Source: Gemmatimonadaceae bacterium
GTDB taxonomy: Bacteria; Gemmatimonadota; Gemmatimonadetes; Gemmatimonadales; Gemmatimonadaceae
Length of the DNA: 34,082 nucleotides
NCBI GenBank assembly: GCA_013817305.1
Contig: JACDCY010000018.1
Location: 1-34,082 of the forward strand
Direction: 5' to 3'
Below, one piece after another: positions 1 to 9,527 of the stretch (its first letter is position 1; each line of letters begins with the position of its first letter). The notes below the pieces were generated by a model. That model saw only the letters and a program-made list of their open reading frames with translations, was not told where the DNA came from and did no database searches. Both the position numbers and the translations under genes were made by a program.

Positions 1-533
<533 letters not shown>

Positions 534-537
<4 letters not shown>

Positions 538-1565
538 GCCCCGACGCCTGTGAGCGCGCCGCCGAGCATGGACTCCGCCAGCTCCACGTTCGACTTGCTG
601 CCGATGAACAGCGGAGTGCGTTGGTGCAGCTCGGTGGGCGCGATATCGAGAACCCGGCGCTCGCCGTCGCTGGCGGCGCCGCCCGCCTGCTCGGCGATGA
701 AGCCGAGCGGGTTGGCCTCGTACAGCAGACGGAGCTTGCCCTTGGGACTCTTGCTCTGCGCGGGATACGCGAAGATTCCGCCGCCGAGCAGGTTGCGATG
801 GAAGTCGGCCACCAGCGAGCCGACGTACCGCGAGCTCGTGCCGCTCCGCTTCTTGCCGTCGCCCTTCCGGTAGCGCTGCATCAGATCCTTGACCGTGTCG
901 CTCCAGAGCGGCTCGTACGAATCGTTCACCGACAGATACCGCCCCGGATCGGGCATGCGGATATTGGGATGCGACAGCAGGAACTCGCCGATCGCGGGGT
1001 CGAGCGTAAAGCCGTGCACGCCCTGCCCCGTCGTGTACACCATCATCGTGCTCGAGCCGTAGATCACGTACCCGGCTGCCACCTGCCTGCGTCCCGGCTG
1101 GAGCATGTCTTCCATCTCGCCGCGTGCGCCGCGCGTGATCTTGCGCAGCACCGAGAAGATGGTGCCGACCGGAACGTTGACGTCGATGTTGGACGAGCCG
1201 TCGAGCGGATCGAACAGCAGCACGTACTTGCCGCAGCGGAACTGGTCCGGGATCGGGATGATGTCCGGCTCTTCCTCCGACGCCATCGCGCACAGGCGGC
1301 CGCCGTGGTCCATCGCCTTGATGATGATGTCGTTGGCCAGGACGTCGAGCTTCTGCTGCACTTCGCCCTGGACGTTGCTGTTCTCGGTGGCGCCCAGAAT
1401 GTCGGCGAGGCCGGCGTTGCGGACCTTGCTGGCGATCATCTTGGCCGCGAGCGCGAGGTCATACAGAATTCCGGACAGCTCGCCGGTCGCCTCGGGGTGG
1501 AGGCGCTCCTGCTCTATGATGTACCGGTCGATCGTAACGACCGACACTGCTGTGTGTTTGACCAC
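534..1565 (-). CDS. fbp: Fructose-1,6-bisphosphatase, class 1
   Basis: This cytosolic gluconeogenic enzyme hydrolyses fructose 1,6-bisphosphate to fructose 6-phosphate. The protein has 343 residues, normal for class 1. Visible motifs are the metal-site acidic run SEEEP (about 96-100), the signature [16 protein letters not shown] (119-134) with the metal-binding aspartates, and the C-terminal [14 protein letters not shown] that carries substrate-binding residues. The start is a GTG at 1565-1563, directly abutting the TAA stop of the upstream HExxH gene (TAAGTG), with AAGGACG about eight bases ahead as ribosome-binding site. Its stop overlaps the probable start of the mutase gene. The comEC to mutase run looks like a housekeeping operon of mixed function. 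Confidence 0.96.
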
Positions 1566-1946
1566 TTAAACGTCCTTCGAAGAAGAAGACGCGGGATCAC
1601 CAACCCTTCGCGCGGCAAAGCTCCGCGCTTCCCGCTCGAAAAGGTTCTCGAAATAGCCGCGGCGAATCGTCTCCCAAATGTAGCGAAAAGGAAACGTTCT
1701 GCTCTCGCCAAATTGCTGTACGTGCCGAAGCTCGTGCAAGAGCAATTCCGGCGACGGGTCGATCTCCCGCGCGACGAATACGGTGCGTCCGAGCGTCACG
1801 GCGTCAACCCGGCGGCGGCCCAGCAGCCATCCGCCTACGAGCACTGGCAGTCCGCCCAGGCGAAAGCGCGCGCCGTGGAGCTCGGGATAGCGCGCGAGCA
1901 CCTCCGACCGCAGCGAGACCGGCCTGCCAAGGAGCGCGCGCATCAT
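1566..1946 (-). CDS. Small HExxH-motif protein, putative metallopeptidase
   Basis: This is a 126-residue protein whose ATG overlaps the comEC stop as ATGA (a second ATG follows immediately). The mid-region carries LLLHELRHVQQF (about 68-79), a zincin-type HExxH motif. It is followed about 30 residues later by FEREARSF, which could supply a third glutamate ligand as in gluzincin-like DUF4157 proteins. There is no obvious signal peptide, but a hydrophobic glycine-rich stretch (about 30-43) precedes the motif. The C-terminus is a serine-rich tail. Tight coupling to comEC and fbp suggests co-translation, but no functional link is evident. The family assignment rests on the motif only, and no substrate is proposed. 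Confidence 0.7.
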   Translation of the reverse strand: MMRALLGRPVSLRSEVLARYPELHGARFRLGGLPVLVGGWLLGRRRVDAVTLGRTVFVAREIDPSPELLLHELRHVQQFGESRTFPFRYIWETIRRGYFENLFEREARSFAARRVGDPASSSSKDV

Positions 1947-3991
1947 TGCGGCGCCAGCTCCCAATCGCCGTCGCGGGCGCGAACCCGTATGCGCTTGCCG
2001 TCCGTCGAGACCACGACGGTCCCGAACTGGTCCGTGCGATACACGGCGGCGCCGGAACGCGCGAGCCTGGCAACCACAGCCGTACTGGGATGCCGGTAGC
2101 CGTTGTCCCTGCCCACCGAGATCAGCGCGACGCGCGGTCGCGCGGCGGCGAGAAACCTTTCCGATGAGCTCGTGGAGCTGCCATGGTGCGCCACTTTCAG
2201 CACGTCCGCGCGAAGGTTGATGCTGTCGTTCTGGACCAGCCACTGCTCCAGTTCATGTTCGGCGTCTCCAACGAGCAGGAATCGAACCGCGCCGAACTGG
2301 ACGCGCGCGATCGTGCTTGCCTCGTTGGGGTCCTTGAGCGTGCTGGCCCACGCCGAATCGGGTGCGAGAAACCTTACGGTCAGCCCGTCGACCACCAGCG
2401 AATCGCCCGGGCGGACACGGCTCCACCGGGTTCCCGACCTGGATGCGGTCGCGAGCGCCTCCGCATACGACCCGGTTGGCGCCACGAAGCCGGGGTCGTG
2501 GAAGGTGCGCGGCTCGAGCGCCTCAATGATGGTAGCTGCGCCGCCCACATGGTCGTTGTGCGGATGTGAGAGTACGAACGCCGCGAGCCTCCCTCCGCGG
2601 CGGGCGAGATACGGAATGATGACCGATCGCCCCGCGTCCCCCGAGCGCCAGGCTCGGCCGGCGTCGAATAGAATCCAGTTTCCGCGGATGGTGCGGAAGG
2701 CCACCGCGTCACCCTGCCCCACGTCCAGCATGTGCAGCTCGATCTCGCGGCGCGTGGGCGGCGGAAGGAGTGGATACCACAGCGCGCCGCCAAGCGCGAG
2801 GGCGGCGAGCAGCGCGGGCCTCGCGCTGAAGCGCGCGGATGCAGCCACGATGAGCGAGACCATGGCCAATCCGCACAGGAGCGTGGTGATGAGCGACGGT
2901 GTCACCTGCACCGATGAGTGCGGGACGGCGGCGGCACGAACTGCGATCCCGTCGAAAACACGCAGCAGTGGTACCGTTCCGTCCGCCACGAACTGAGCCG
3001 CTGCATCGACCGGAACCAGCATCGCCAGAAACAGCATCGGCTGGAGGATCGTGATGACCGGAGCGGCGAGCACGTTCGACGCCGGCCCGATGAGACTCAA
3101 CCGTCCGAAGTACCAGGCAATCAGCGGCGCGGTCACCATGGTCGCGATGACTGACGGCAGCAGCTGGTTGGACGCCGCGAGCTTCCAGCCATCGATTCGC
3201 GGCACGATCCACCGCCGCGTGATGCTCGCACTGGCCGTCAGCCCGGCCATTCCCACGACGCTCAACTGGTAGCCGAGTGAGAGCACGTTGCGCGGCTCGT
3301 ACAGCGGAATCGCCGCGCCGATGGCGAGCGACGCCCAGGGCGAGGTGGGACGCTGCGCGATCCGGCTCGACGCCATGACGCTCAACATCACCGCCGAGCG
3401 GAGCGCGGGCGCCGGCGCTCCGATCACAGCGACGTACACCCACACGATGACGAGCGAGAGGATCGCCGCGCGCGCGCGGCCGAGCGCCATCGCGGCGAGC
3501 AGCAGCTCGACCGCACCGGCTACGATCGCGACGTGCAGGCCCGAGATGGAAAGCATGTGCACCAGCCCGGCGTCGGCGTAGCGCTGGCGGACTTCAGGGC
3601 CGAGGTCCTGCTGCTCGGCTATGAGCAGGGCTTTGGCCATCGGCGCGTCGTTCCCGAACAGCCGCTCGATTCGTTTCGCCGCTCTCGCGCGGACACGCTC
3701 GAGTGCCGGGGCCGCGTCAGGGGAGGCGACCGACCGCGTGAACCGGTGAATCGGCTTGGGTGGCTCGGTCAGCGCGACGGCGAGCCCGCTGGCGAGCAGC
3801 GCGGCTACTGCGAGCGTGTACCATTTGCGGGTGAGCAGGCCGTGGATCACCGCCGCGGCAGAAACAGTCGCTACGAGGACGGTGATGCGGTGATCCGGCG
3901 CGAAGCCGGCGATCAGCCCCGCGGCGTAAGCGAGGCACGCGGTGGCGATGAGAGGCACGCCGAGCAGGATGGCCGTCCGCGGCTTCTGCAA
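1943..3991 (-). CDS. comEC: ComEC/Rec2-type DNA uptake channel with metallo-beta-lactamase domain
   Basis: ComEC forms the inner-membrane channel that brings transforming single-stranded DNA into the cytoplasm. The 682-residue protein starts with two hydrophobic segments. It continues with the Competence domain, recognisable from GLVHMLSISGLHVAIVAG, several membrane helices and a PALRSAVMLSVMA helix. It ends with a beta-lactamase-like domain: DVGQGDAVAF, LSHPHNDHVGG (the HxHxDH metal site), VGDAE and VLKVAHHGS. Only about 70 residues separate the first helices from the Competence domain, so the usual N-terminal DUF4131/OB-fold region appears missing or very short. The first in-frame start is a TTG at 3991-3989, preceded by an in-frame TAG; a GTG at codon 12 is an alternative. 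It is first in the comEC-HExxH-fbp-mutase train. Confidence 0.92.
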   Translation of the reverse strand: MQKPRTAILLGVPLIATACLAYAAGLIAGFAPDHRITVLVATVSAAAVIHGLLTRKWYTLAVAALLASGLAVALTEPPKPIHRFTRSVASPDAAPALERVRARAAKRIERLFGNDAPMAKALLIAEQQDLGPEVRQRYADAGLVHMLSISGLHVAIVAGAVELLLAAMALGRARAAILSLVIVWVYVAVIGAPAPALRSAVMLSVMASSRIAQRPTSPWASLAIGAAIPLYEPRNVLSLGYQLSVVGMAGLTASASITRRWIVPRIDGWKLAASNQLLPSVIATMVTAPLIAWYFGRLSLIGPASNVLAAPVITILQPMLFLAMLVPVDAAAQFVADGTVPLLRVFDGIAVRAAAVPHSSVQVTPSLITTLLCGLAMVSLIVAASARFSARPALLAALALGGALWYPLLPPPTRREIELHMLDVGQGDAVAFRTIRGNWILFDAGRAWRSGDAGRSVIIPYLARRGGRLAAFVLSHPHNDHVGGAATIIEALEPRTFHDPGFVAPTGSYAEALATASRSGTRWSRVRPGDSLVVDGLTVRFLAPDSAWASTLKDPNEASTIARVQFGAVRFLLVGDAEHELEQWLVQNDSINLRADVLKVAHHGSSTSSSERFLAAARPRVALISVGRDNGYRHPSTAVVARLARSGAAVYRTDQFGTVVVSTDGKRIRVRARDGDWELAPQ

Positions 3992-4171
3992 CGACAGCTA
4001 CGTGTTGCTGGTACAAGCGATGGAGCGCGGCGCAGCGCCGCGATCGAGCGCCGGCGGGGTGCAAGCTATGGGTGTCGAGTGTGTGAGTTGGAGTGGTGAG
4101 TTGCCGACTCAGAACTCCCGGCTCACAAACTCCTACTCAAAGCTTGCATCCCGCCTGCCTACACCAGGAGC
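3992..4171. repeat. Intergenic palindromic repeat with GAGT/ACTC heptads
   Basis: This 180-bp gap between miaB and comEC holds a large imperfect inverted repeat. The outer arms are 4053-4067 and 4141-4155 and match at 14 of 15 bases (GGCGGGGTGCAAGCT against AGCTTGCATCCCGCC). Inside, GAGT recurs every 6-8 bases on the left half and ACTC recurs about every 7 bases on the right half, so the whole element can fold into a long hairpin. The rest of the gap shows no gene. Function is unknown. It may be a repetitive extragenic hairpin acting at the miaB 3' end or the comEC leader. Confidence 0.7.
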
Positions 4172-5500
4172 CTACCCCGCGAGAGGCAGCTGAGCCCGCT
4201 CCGATGCTGCTGTTCCTGTAAACGTCGAACCTGTCGTCCCGGTAAGCTCTACAGTCAGATAGCTGCCAATCAGCGACGGCTCCCCCGGAATGATCACCGT
4301 CTTGAAATCCCGCGTTCGAGCCTGAAGCAAGCCGCCGCGCCGCGCCTGCTTCTCCACCAGCACTTCGTGCCGCTCGCCGAGCGCGGCCATGTTCGCGCGT
4401 CGCGTGCCGGCGCGCATGGTCGTTATGAGGCGGGCGAGTCTCTCGCTCGCCACTTCGTCCGGGACGTCGTCGGCCGCGGGAAAGCGCGTCGCGGCCGTTC
4501 CCTCCCGCGCCGAAAACTTGAACGTGTACGCGTCGTTGAAAACGATGTCGCGGACCGCGCTCAGGGTCGCCTCGAAATCTTCCTCTGATTCTCCGGGGAA
4601 TCCGACGATGATGTCGGTTGTCAGGCCCAGCCCGGGGATCGCGGCGCGCAGCCGGTCGGCACACGCGAAATATTCCTCGCGGGTGTACCGCCGGAGCATT
4701 CGCTTGAGCACCCTCGTGGAGCCGGACTGCATTGGCAGGTGAACGTGCTCGCAAACCTCGGGTGTCTCCGCGATCGCGGCGATGACACGCTCGCTGAAAT
4801 CGTTCGGGTGCGGACTGGTGAATCGCACCCGCCGGATGCCGTCTACGCGCGAGACCGCGCGCAACAGATCGGCGAAGTCGTGCGTGCCGTCGTTGTAGGA
4901 GTTCACCGTCTGGCCGAGCAGCACGACCTCCGTGATTCCGTCCGCGACGACCTGCTCCACCTCGCGCACGGCGTCCAGTAGAGGCCGGCTGCGCTCCGGG
5001 CCACGCGTCGTGGGAACGATGCAGTACGTGCACCGGTAGTCGCACCCGCGCTGAACGGGGATCCACGCCTTCACACCTTCGAACCGCCTCGCGTTGAATC
5101 CCTGATAGTGCTCCGCCAGGTCGAATTCGACCGCGGACGCGCGCTCACCTTCGCGGGCGCGCTCGATCAGGTCAGGGAGCGCCCGGTATCCATCCGGGCC
5201 GATCACGAGGCTCACATGCTTCGCGCGATCGAACAGGCGGGGACCGAGCCGCTGCGCCATGCATCCCGTGACGCCGACAATGGCACCCTCTTTCATGTGC
5301 CGCTTCAGCTCACCGAGCCGCCCGAGCACCCGCTGCTCGGCGTGGTCGCGGATGGCGCACGTATTCACGAGGATCACATCGGCTGCATCGGGCGTTGCTA
5401 CGCTGGAATAACCGAGCTCACTCAGCTTCCCGAGAATCAGCTCCGAGTCGCTGACGTTCATCTGGCAGCCGTACGTCTCCACATACACCGTGCTGCTCAT
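4172..5500 (-). CDS. miaB: tRNA-2-methylthio-N6-isopentenyladenosine synthase MiaB
   Basis: MiaB is a radical-SAM methylthiotransferase that adds a methylthio group to i6A37 of tRNAs reading UNN codons. The 442-residue protein shows the N-terminal UPF0004 domain with cluster cysteines C12 (YGCQMN), C48 (VNTCAIRDHAEQR) and C80 (VTGCMAQ). The radical-SAM motif RGCDYRCTYCIVPTTRG gives C153, C157 and C160. A C-terminal TRAM domain follows, with RHEVLVE and SLIGSYLTVEL. The ATG at 5500 overlaps the stop of the upstream kinase as ATGA, which fixes the start. Order and length match MiaB rather than MtaB or RimO. It is last in the alr-to-miaB train before the palindromic gap. Confidence 0.95.
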   Translation of the reverse strand: MSSTVYVETYGCQMNVSDSELILGKLSELGYSSVATPDAADVILVNTCAIRDHAEQRVLGRLGELKRHMKEGAIVGVTGCMAQRLGPRLFDRAKHVSLVIGPDGYRALPDLIERAREGERASAVEFDLAEHYQGFNARRFEGVKAWIPVQRGCDYRCTYCIVPTTRGPERSRPLLDAVREVEQVVADGITEVVLLGQTVNSYNDGTHDFADLLRAVSRVDGIRRVRFTSPHPNDFSERVIAAIAETPEVCEHVHLPMQSGSTRVLKRMLRRYTREEYFACADRLRAAIPGLGLTTDIIVGFPGESEEDFEATLSAVRDIVFNDAYTFKFSAREGTAATRFPAADDVPDEVASERLARLITTMRAGTRRANMAALGERHEVLVEKQARRGGLLQARTRDFKTVIIPGEPSLIGSYLTVELTGTTGSTFTGTAASERAQLPLAG

Positions 5501-6675
5501 GCGTCGCGCTCGGCCGACGTCGTCGCCCTGACAGGAAGAAGCACAAAGAACTTGCTCCCCTCTCCCTCCCTGCTCTTCACCCAGATTTTTCCGCCATGTG
5601 CTTCCGCGGCCAGCTTGCAAAAGGCCAACCCGAGCCCCGAGCTCCGGACGTTCGGCAGACGCGCAGTCTTCACCTGCCGGAATTTCTGAAAGATGATCTC
5701 GTGGTATTCCTCCGGGATGCCCGGCCCGTTGTCGGTCACCGCGAAAAGGATCCCGTCCCCGTCGATGCGCGCGCGGATCTCCACCGCGACCCCGGAGCCC
5801 GCAGAATGCACCAGCGCATTCTGCAGCAGATTGGAGAACAGGCGCTTGAGAATCATCCTGTCGCCCTCGAATACGGGCGAATCATCGTCGACGTCCACGG
5901 TCACGACCGCGGCCTCCTGAGCCAGGCGCACTTCCCACTCGGCGACCAGCTCGGCGAGAAACGCGCCGGGCGCGACCGGCTCGATGCGCAACGTGAGGCT
6001 GGCGTCCTCGATCCGCGCTACTTCCAGCAAATCATCGATCAGAGCCAGCAGCTCCTCCGCTTTTTGCTCGGCGTCGCCGAGCACGCGATTCTGCACGGAT
6101 GTCAATCCGCCGAAGTCGCCGTCCGTCACCATCTCGAGACTGGCCAGCACGGATGTCAGCGGAGTCTTGAGGTCGTGCACGATCATCTTCATCAGGTCTT
6201 CGCGAACCTTCTCGAGCTCGCGAAGCTTGCGATAGCTGTCCTCGAGCGCGTCGGTGACCGCTTTCAGCTTGAGCAGGCTTCGAACCCGCGCGCCAAGCAC
6301 GAGACGGTTGTGCGGCTTCGTCAGGAAATCGTCGCCGCCCGCCTCGATGCCCTTCACCCTGTCGCTCGTGTCGTTGAGCGCGGTGACGAAGATCACGGGG
6401 ATGCGCGCGGTCCGCGGGTCGCGCTTGATACGGCGACACACCTCGAAACCGGTCGAGCGGTCTTCCACGCCGAGATCGCCCGCGGGCATCGCGACGTCGA
6501 GTATGCACAGGTCCGGGCGCTCCGCAAAGCACATGGCGACGGCGGACGGCCCGTCCCTCGCGGCGATGATCCGGTAATCGAGGGTGTTGAGCTGGTCGAC
6601 GAGGAGCTCGACGTTCGCCTGGACGTCGTCCGCGACGAGGATCAGCGGCTGGTGCGCGGCCTCGGTCGCGGTCAT
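5497..6675 (-). CDS. Hybrid receiver-sensor histidine kinase (soluble)
   Basis: This is a 392-residue cytoplasmic signalling protein with an N-terminal receiver and a C-terminal kinase. The receiver (about 10-130) has the acidic pair ADD (15-17), phospho-acceptor D60 in CILDVAMP, and the conserved lysine in FLTKP (K120). An extra loop, AGDLGVEDRST, follows D60 and is not typical of receivers. A short coiled-coil linker leads to the HisKA domain with HDLKTPLTS (H167). The ATPase domain then shows NLLQNALVHS, VTDNGPGIP and SSGLGLAF. There is no membrane segment or sensory domain, so input is probably through the receiver. The ATG lies four bases after the stop of the beta-barrel gene. No output regulator is adjacent. 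Confidence 0.92.
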   Translation of the reverse strand: MTATEAAHQPLILVADDVQANVELLVDQLNTLDYRIIAARDGPSAVAMCFAERPDLCILDVAMPAGDLGVEDRSTGFEVCRRIKRDPRTARIPVIFVTALNDTSDRVKGIEAGGDDFLTKPHNRLVLGARVRSLLKLKAVTDALEDSYRKLRELEKVREDLMKMIVHDLKTPLTSVLASLEMVTDGDFGGLTSVQNRVLGDAEQKAEELLALIDDLLEVARIEDASLTLRIEPVAPGAFLAELVAEWEVRLAQEAAVVTVDVDDDSPVFEGDRMILKRLFSNLLQNALVHSAGSGVAVEIRARIDGDGILFAVTDNGPGIPEEYHEIIFQKFRQVKTARLPNVRSSGLGLAFCKLAAEAHGGKIWVKSREGEGSKFFVLLPVRATTSAERDA

Positions 6676-6679
6676 CGCG

Positions 6680-7852
6680 TCACGGTCTTACGCGGATACC
6701 GAAGCTGAAGATGTACGCGGTTTCCGTGACGGCGCCGAGGTTCACATTGTGCTCCGGCTTGCGGGTCGCGCGCGCGACGCCCACGTCCAGTTGCGACCTG
6801 CCGACTCCGAGCGGGAGCCCAAAACCGCCGGAGAATGCGAGCTCGTTCACCTTGGACTGATCACCGCCGGGGGCAGTGCCGACGCCGAACGGCAATCCGC
6901 GGTATCTGGCGCCGAGCCGCAAGGCGACTGTGCGGCGTCCGATCGTCGGGCCGGCCACTTCCGCACCGACGCCGTAATCCCACGAATCGAACGCGCGCAT
7001 TCTGCTGCCGGCCCCGCGAAGCGATTCCATGGCAGACCACTCGTCGAAGCTGGCGCGCGCCGAGAGACCCACTCCGGAAATTCCGGTATAGGTCGCGCCG
7101 ACGCCATATCGCATGGGCAGTTTCGCAGTCGAGAGCAGTGTGTCACCCGCGTGCGCCTCGATGTCGCCGCCGGCGCGTACCGAAGCCGCCAGGCCCAGGG
7201 CTCGCGCAGGCCGCCAGATCAGCCCCGCCGACGCTGCTAGCGCGCCGTAGCTGATGTCGGATTGCATCGTAGTCCCGGAGAAGGTCACCGTGTCCGGGAA
7301 ACGCTGCTCTATCGCGATTCGGTTCTCGCCGGAAAAAACGTGTCCCGCGACACCGACCTGAAAGCGCGGCGACATGTTGTACGCGAGCGCGAGCCGGAAA
7401 TCGGTGATGCCGCCGTTGCTCGAGAAAAGCTCTGTCGCTTCGACGATCGTCCCGCCGATGTCACGCTCTGCCGTCGATCTGCTGCTCCAGGTGCGGTCCA
7501 GAAAAGTGGACGCTGACACCTGCCCGATGAAACGCCGGCCGAGTGGCACGGACACCCCGACCATCGGAAAGCGCGCCGTGGTGGTGCGCGCGGTCGCGCC
7601 TGACGCCTTGACCGTTCTGAGCTCCGGCTCGTACTGCATGAACAGCACATTCGCGCCCCATAGAGCGGCGGCGGCCGGGTTGATTGCCGAAGACGGATCG
7701 AGCTCCGCTGGTCCACCTCCCAGCGACATCGCGACCGTGCTCAGTTGGCCCGGCGGATATCCGAATCCCTGGGTGCTGAGATTTCCCTGTGCGGCCGCGC
7801 TGCCCGTACCGAGCGCGAGCGTAAGGGCACCAGCCAGAAGGAAGCGCGTCAT
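6680..7852 (-). CDS. Secreted beta-barrel-like outer membrane protein, unknown function
   Basis: The 390-residue protein begins with a clear signal peptide (MTRFLLAGALTLALG... ending SAAAQ, about residue 22). The remainder is rich in alternating small, aromatic and polar segments with many short strands (for example GVSVPLGRRF, YGVGATYTGI and VALRLGARYRGLPFG), ending FSFGIRVRP, as in outer-membrane barrels of the PorV or UPF0164 type. A specific family was not recognised. The ATG at 7852 overlaps the stop of the upstream lipoprotein gene as ATGA, so the two are co-translated and may act together at the outer membrane. Part of the alr-to-miaB train. Confidence 0.75.
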   Translation of the reverse strand: MTRFLLAGALTLALGTGSAAAQGNLSTQGFGYPPGQLSTVAMSLGGGPAELDPSSAINPAAAALWGANVLFMQYEPELRTVKASGATARTTTARFPMVGVSVPLGRRFIGQVSASTFLDRTWSSRSTAERDIGGTIVEATELFSSNGGITDFRLALAYNMSPRFQVGVAGHVFSGENRIAIEQRFPDTVTFSGTTMQSDISYGALAASAGLIWRPARALGLAASVRAGGDIEAHAGDTLLSTAKLPMRYGVGATYTGISGVGLSARASFDEWSAMESLRGAGSRMRAFDSWDYGVGAEVAGPTIGRRTVALRLGARYRGLPFGVGTAPGGDQSKVNELAFSGGFGLPLGVGRSQLDVGVARATRKPEHNVNLGAVTETAYIFSFGIRVRP

Positions 7853-9114
7853 GGTAGTCCGAATGGGTTGGCCGGCGTGTAGCTGATCCGCAATCTCGGG
7901 CGCAGCGCTGGCCCCGCCTCGACGCTGAAGAACCAGGCCTGAGGGGCCGAGACGCCCTCGCGCGCGCTTCGCAGCACGATCGCGCGCGGGCCGAGCGTGT
8001 CGCCCTGGGCGCGCCATATCCTCAGCACCGGCGCGATGTCTATCTCACGGGCCCCTGATGCATTCGCGGCCACTCGCAAGGTGTCGACGCGCGTGAACTC
8101 CGCCGCGGCGATCAGGCGCGCGGCCTGCTCGGGGTCCGTAATCGCCTTCCCGGCGATCACGACATGCGTGACGATCGCGACGGTGTCGAGCGGGCCGAAA
8201 CCGGCGTTGGGCATCTGCTGAAGCAGAAGCGTCGCGCGAATCACGCTCGATGAATCAAGGATCGACGCCGGAATCAGGAACTGCATGTACGTCCGCTTCG
8301 GTGGAAGCGCACCGACCAGCAACGACTGCGGCGGACCGCCCGGCGGAGTGAAGACGAGGAGGCGAAAGTCAGCGAACGCCAGCCTCTGCTCCTCATCGGA
8401 GGGAGTCTTTGAAAACGGCGTGAACGTCAGCGGCTTGACCGCCGTGTCAGCGGACACACGGAAAGTCAGGGTCGGGGGAACTGCCGACTCACTGGCATAG
8501 ATGTGGAACTGGCCGGTGGTGCCAGTGATCCGCAGACCGACTCTCAGTCGCGCGTTGGCCCGCGCCTTCGCCAGGACCGTCGCGTTCGATAGCGGCACCC
8601 GCACCGTATCCTTGAGATCCGCCGACGCGAACGTCTGCGATCCGATCAACCTGGCCGCCGTGAATAGTGGAAGCAGCGCGGCCGCGGAAGTATCCGTGGC
8701 GTCCGTGTCCACGTCGTAAGCGCTCACCGTGATCGGCCCGGCCTGCTGCTTCTCGGAAAGATCCAGCCGCAGCTGCAGCATCGCGCTGTCGACCGTGGTG
8801 ATCTCGGTCGTGGTGGTATCAGCCAATACCTTCCGAAACCTTTGCGGCAGGCTGTCGAAACGAATGACGACGCGCGAATCCAGCGTGTCACCGCGCGAGG
8901 CCAGCAGCATGAACGGCTCCGCGCCAAATGGGGCAGCCGAACCCACCGTCGTGTCGAGCGTGACCGCATCGATGGTGGTATTGATCACATTGATTCCCTG
9001 GCCCGGACACAGCTCCGGGCAACCCACGGTGCTCTCGAGCTGCTCGCTGCACGCGGCGGCGAAGAGCACGGCACAGGCGAGCGCCACCGGCGCCAATGCG
9101 CGGAATTGCATCAT
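7849..9114 (-). CDS. Predicted lipoprotein, unknown function
   Basis: The 421-residue protein starts MMQFRALAPV and has a hydrophobic signal ending LFAAAC, with C22 as the probable lipidated cysteine. The mature part is threonine- and serine-rich and strand-rich, with segments such as SRVVIRFDSLP, AMLQLRLDLS, TYMQFLIPASIL and RPRLRISYTP. These resemble repeated DNRLRE-like beta modules that describe strings of aligned values in surface proteins, but the match is only by eye. The ATG at 9114 overlaps the cdd stop (ATGA), and its own stop overlaps the barrel gene. Coupling to the barrel suggests an outer-membrane pair. No catalytic motif was seen. Confidence 0.72.
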   Translation of the reverse strand: MMQFRALAPVALACAVLFAAACSEQLESTVGCPELCPGQGINVINTTIDAVTLDTTVGSAAPFGAEPFMLLASRGDTLDSRVVIRFDSLPQRFRKVLADTTTTEITTVDSAMLQLRLDLSEKQQAGPITVSAYDVDTDATDTSAAALLPLFTAARLIGSQTFASADLKDTVRVPLSNATVLAKARANARLRVGLRITGTTGQFHIYASESAVPPTLTFRVSADTAVKPLTFTPFSKTPSDEEQRLAFADFRLLVFTPPGGPPQSLLVGALPPKRTYMQFLIPASILDSSSVIRATLLLQQMPNAGFGPLDTVAIVTHVVIAGKAITDPEQAARLIAAAEFTRVDTLRVAANASGAREIDIAPVLRIWRAQGDTLGPRAIVLRSAREGVSAPQAWFFSVEAGPALRPRLRISYTPANPFGLP

Positions 9115-9527
9115 ATGCCCGTCGTGGCCAGCAGGTTCGCCGTGAACGGGTGCGGAAGAAGGTCGCCCAGCTTCCAGCACGCTTCGGCACCGTTGCGGCA
9201 ATAGCTGCGAACCACCAGCTCCGTCGGCGCGAACTCGGCCATTACCTGGAGGCATGCGCCGCACGGCGGCGACGGCTCCTCGGCTTCGGTCGCGATCGCG
9301 ATGCAATCGAACACCCCCGCTCCGGTAATCACCGCCGAGAATACCGCGACGCGCTCGGCGCAGATGCCGAGGCCGTAGGACGCGTTCTCGACGTTGCAGC
9401 CCTGGAACACTGCGCCGTTGCGCGCGTGCAACGCGGCACCAACGGGAAATCCCGAATAGGGAGCGTGCGATCGCTCGAGCGCCGCGAAGGCTGCATCGCG
9501 GAGCTTGTGGTCGGCTTGGCGGGTCAC
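9111..9527 (-). CDS. cdd: Cytidine deaminase
   Basis: This enzyme hydrolytically deaminates cytidine and deoxycytidine to uridine and deoxyuridine in pyrimidine salvage. The protein has 138 residues, typical of the small tetrameric form. Motifs are APYSGFPVGAAL (substrate binding), GCNVENASYGLGICAER with the zinc-ligand cysteine and catalytic glutamate (CAE), and PPCGACLQVMAEF with the other two zinc cysteines (PCxxC). The start is GTG at 9527, overlapping the deoB stop as GTGA, followed by TRQADHKLRD. Pairing with deoB makes a nucleoside-salvage module. Confidence 0.95.
   Translation of the reverse strand: MTRQADHKLRDAAFAALERSHAPYSGFPVGAALHARNGAVFQGCNVENASYGLGICAERVAVFSAVITGAGVFDCIAIATEAEEPSPPCGACLQVMAEFAPTELVVRSYCRNGAEACWKLGDLLPHPFTANLLATTGI

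Noticed and set aside
621-2099. Long plus-strand open frame (about 490 codons) opposite fbp and the HExxH gene
   Set aside because: It is a GC-rich antisense frame with arginine/alanine/glutamate-rich text, opposite clear conserved proteins, and has no recognisable motif. The same applies to long frames at 5596-6708, 20610-21641, 23657-24859 and 30623-32164.
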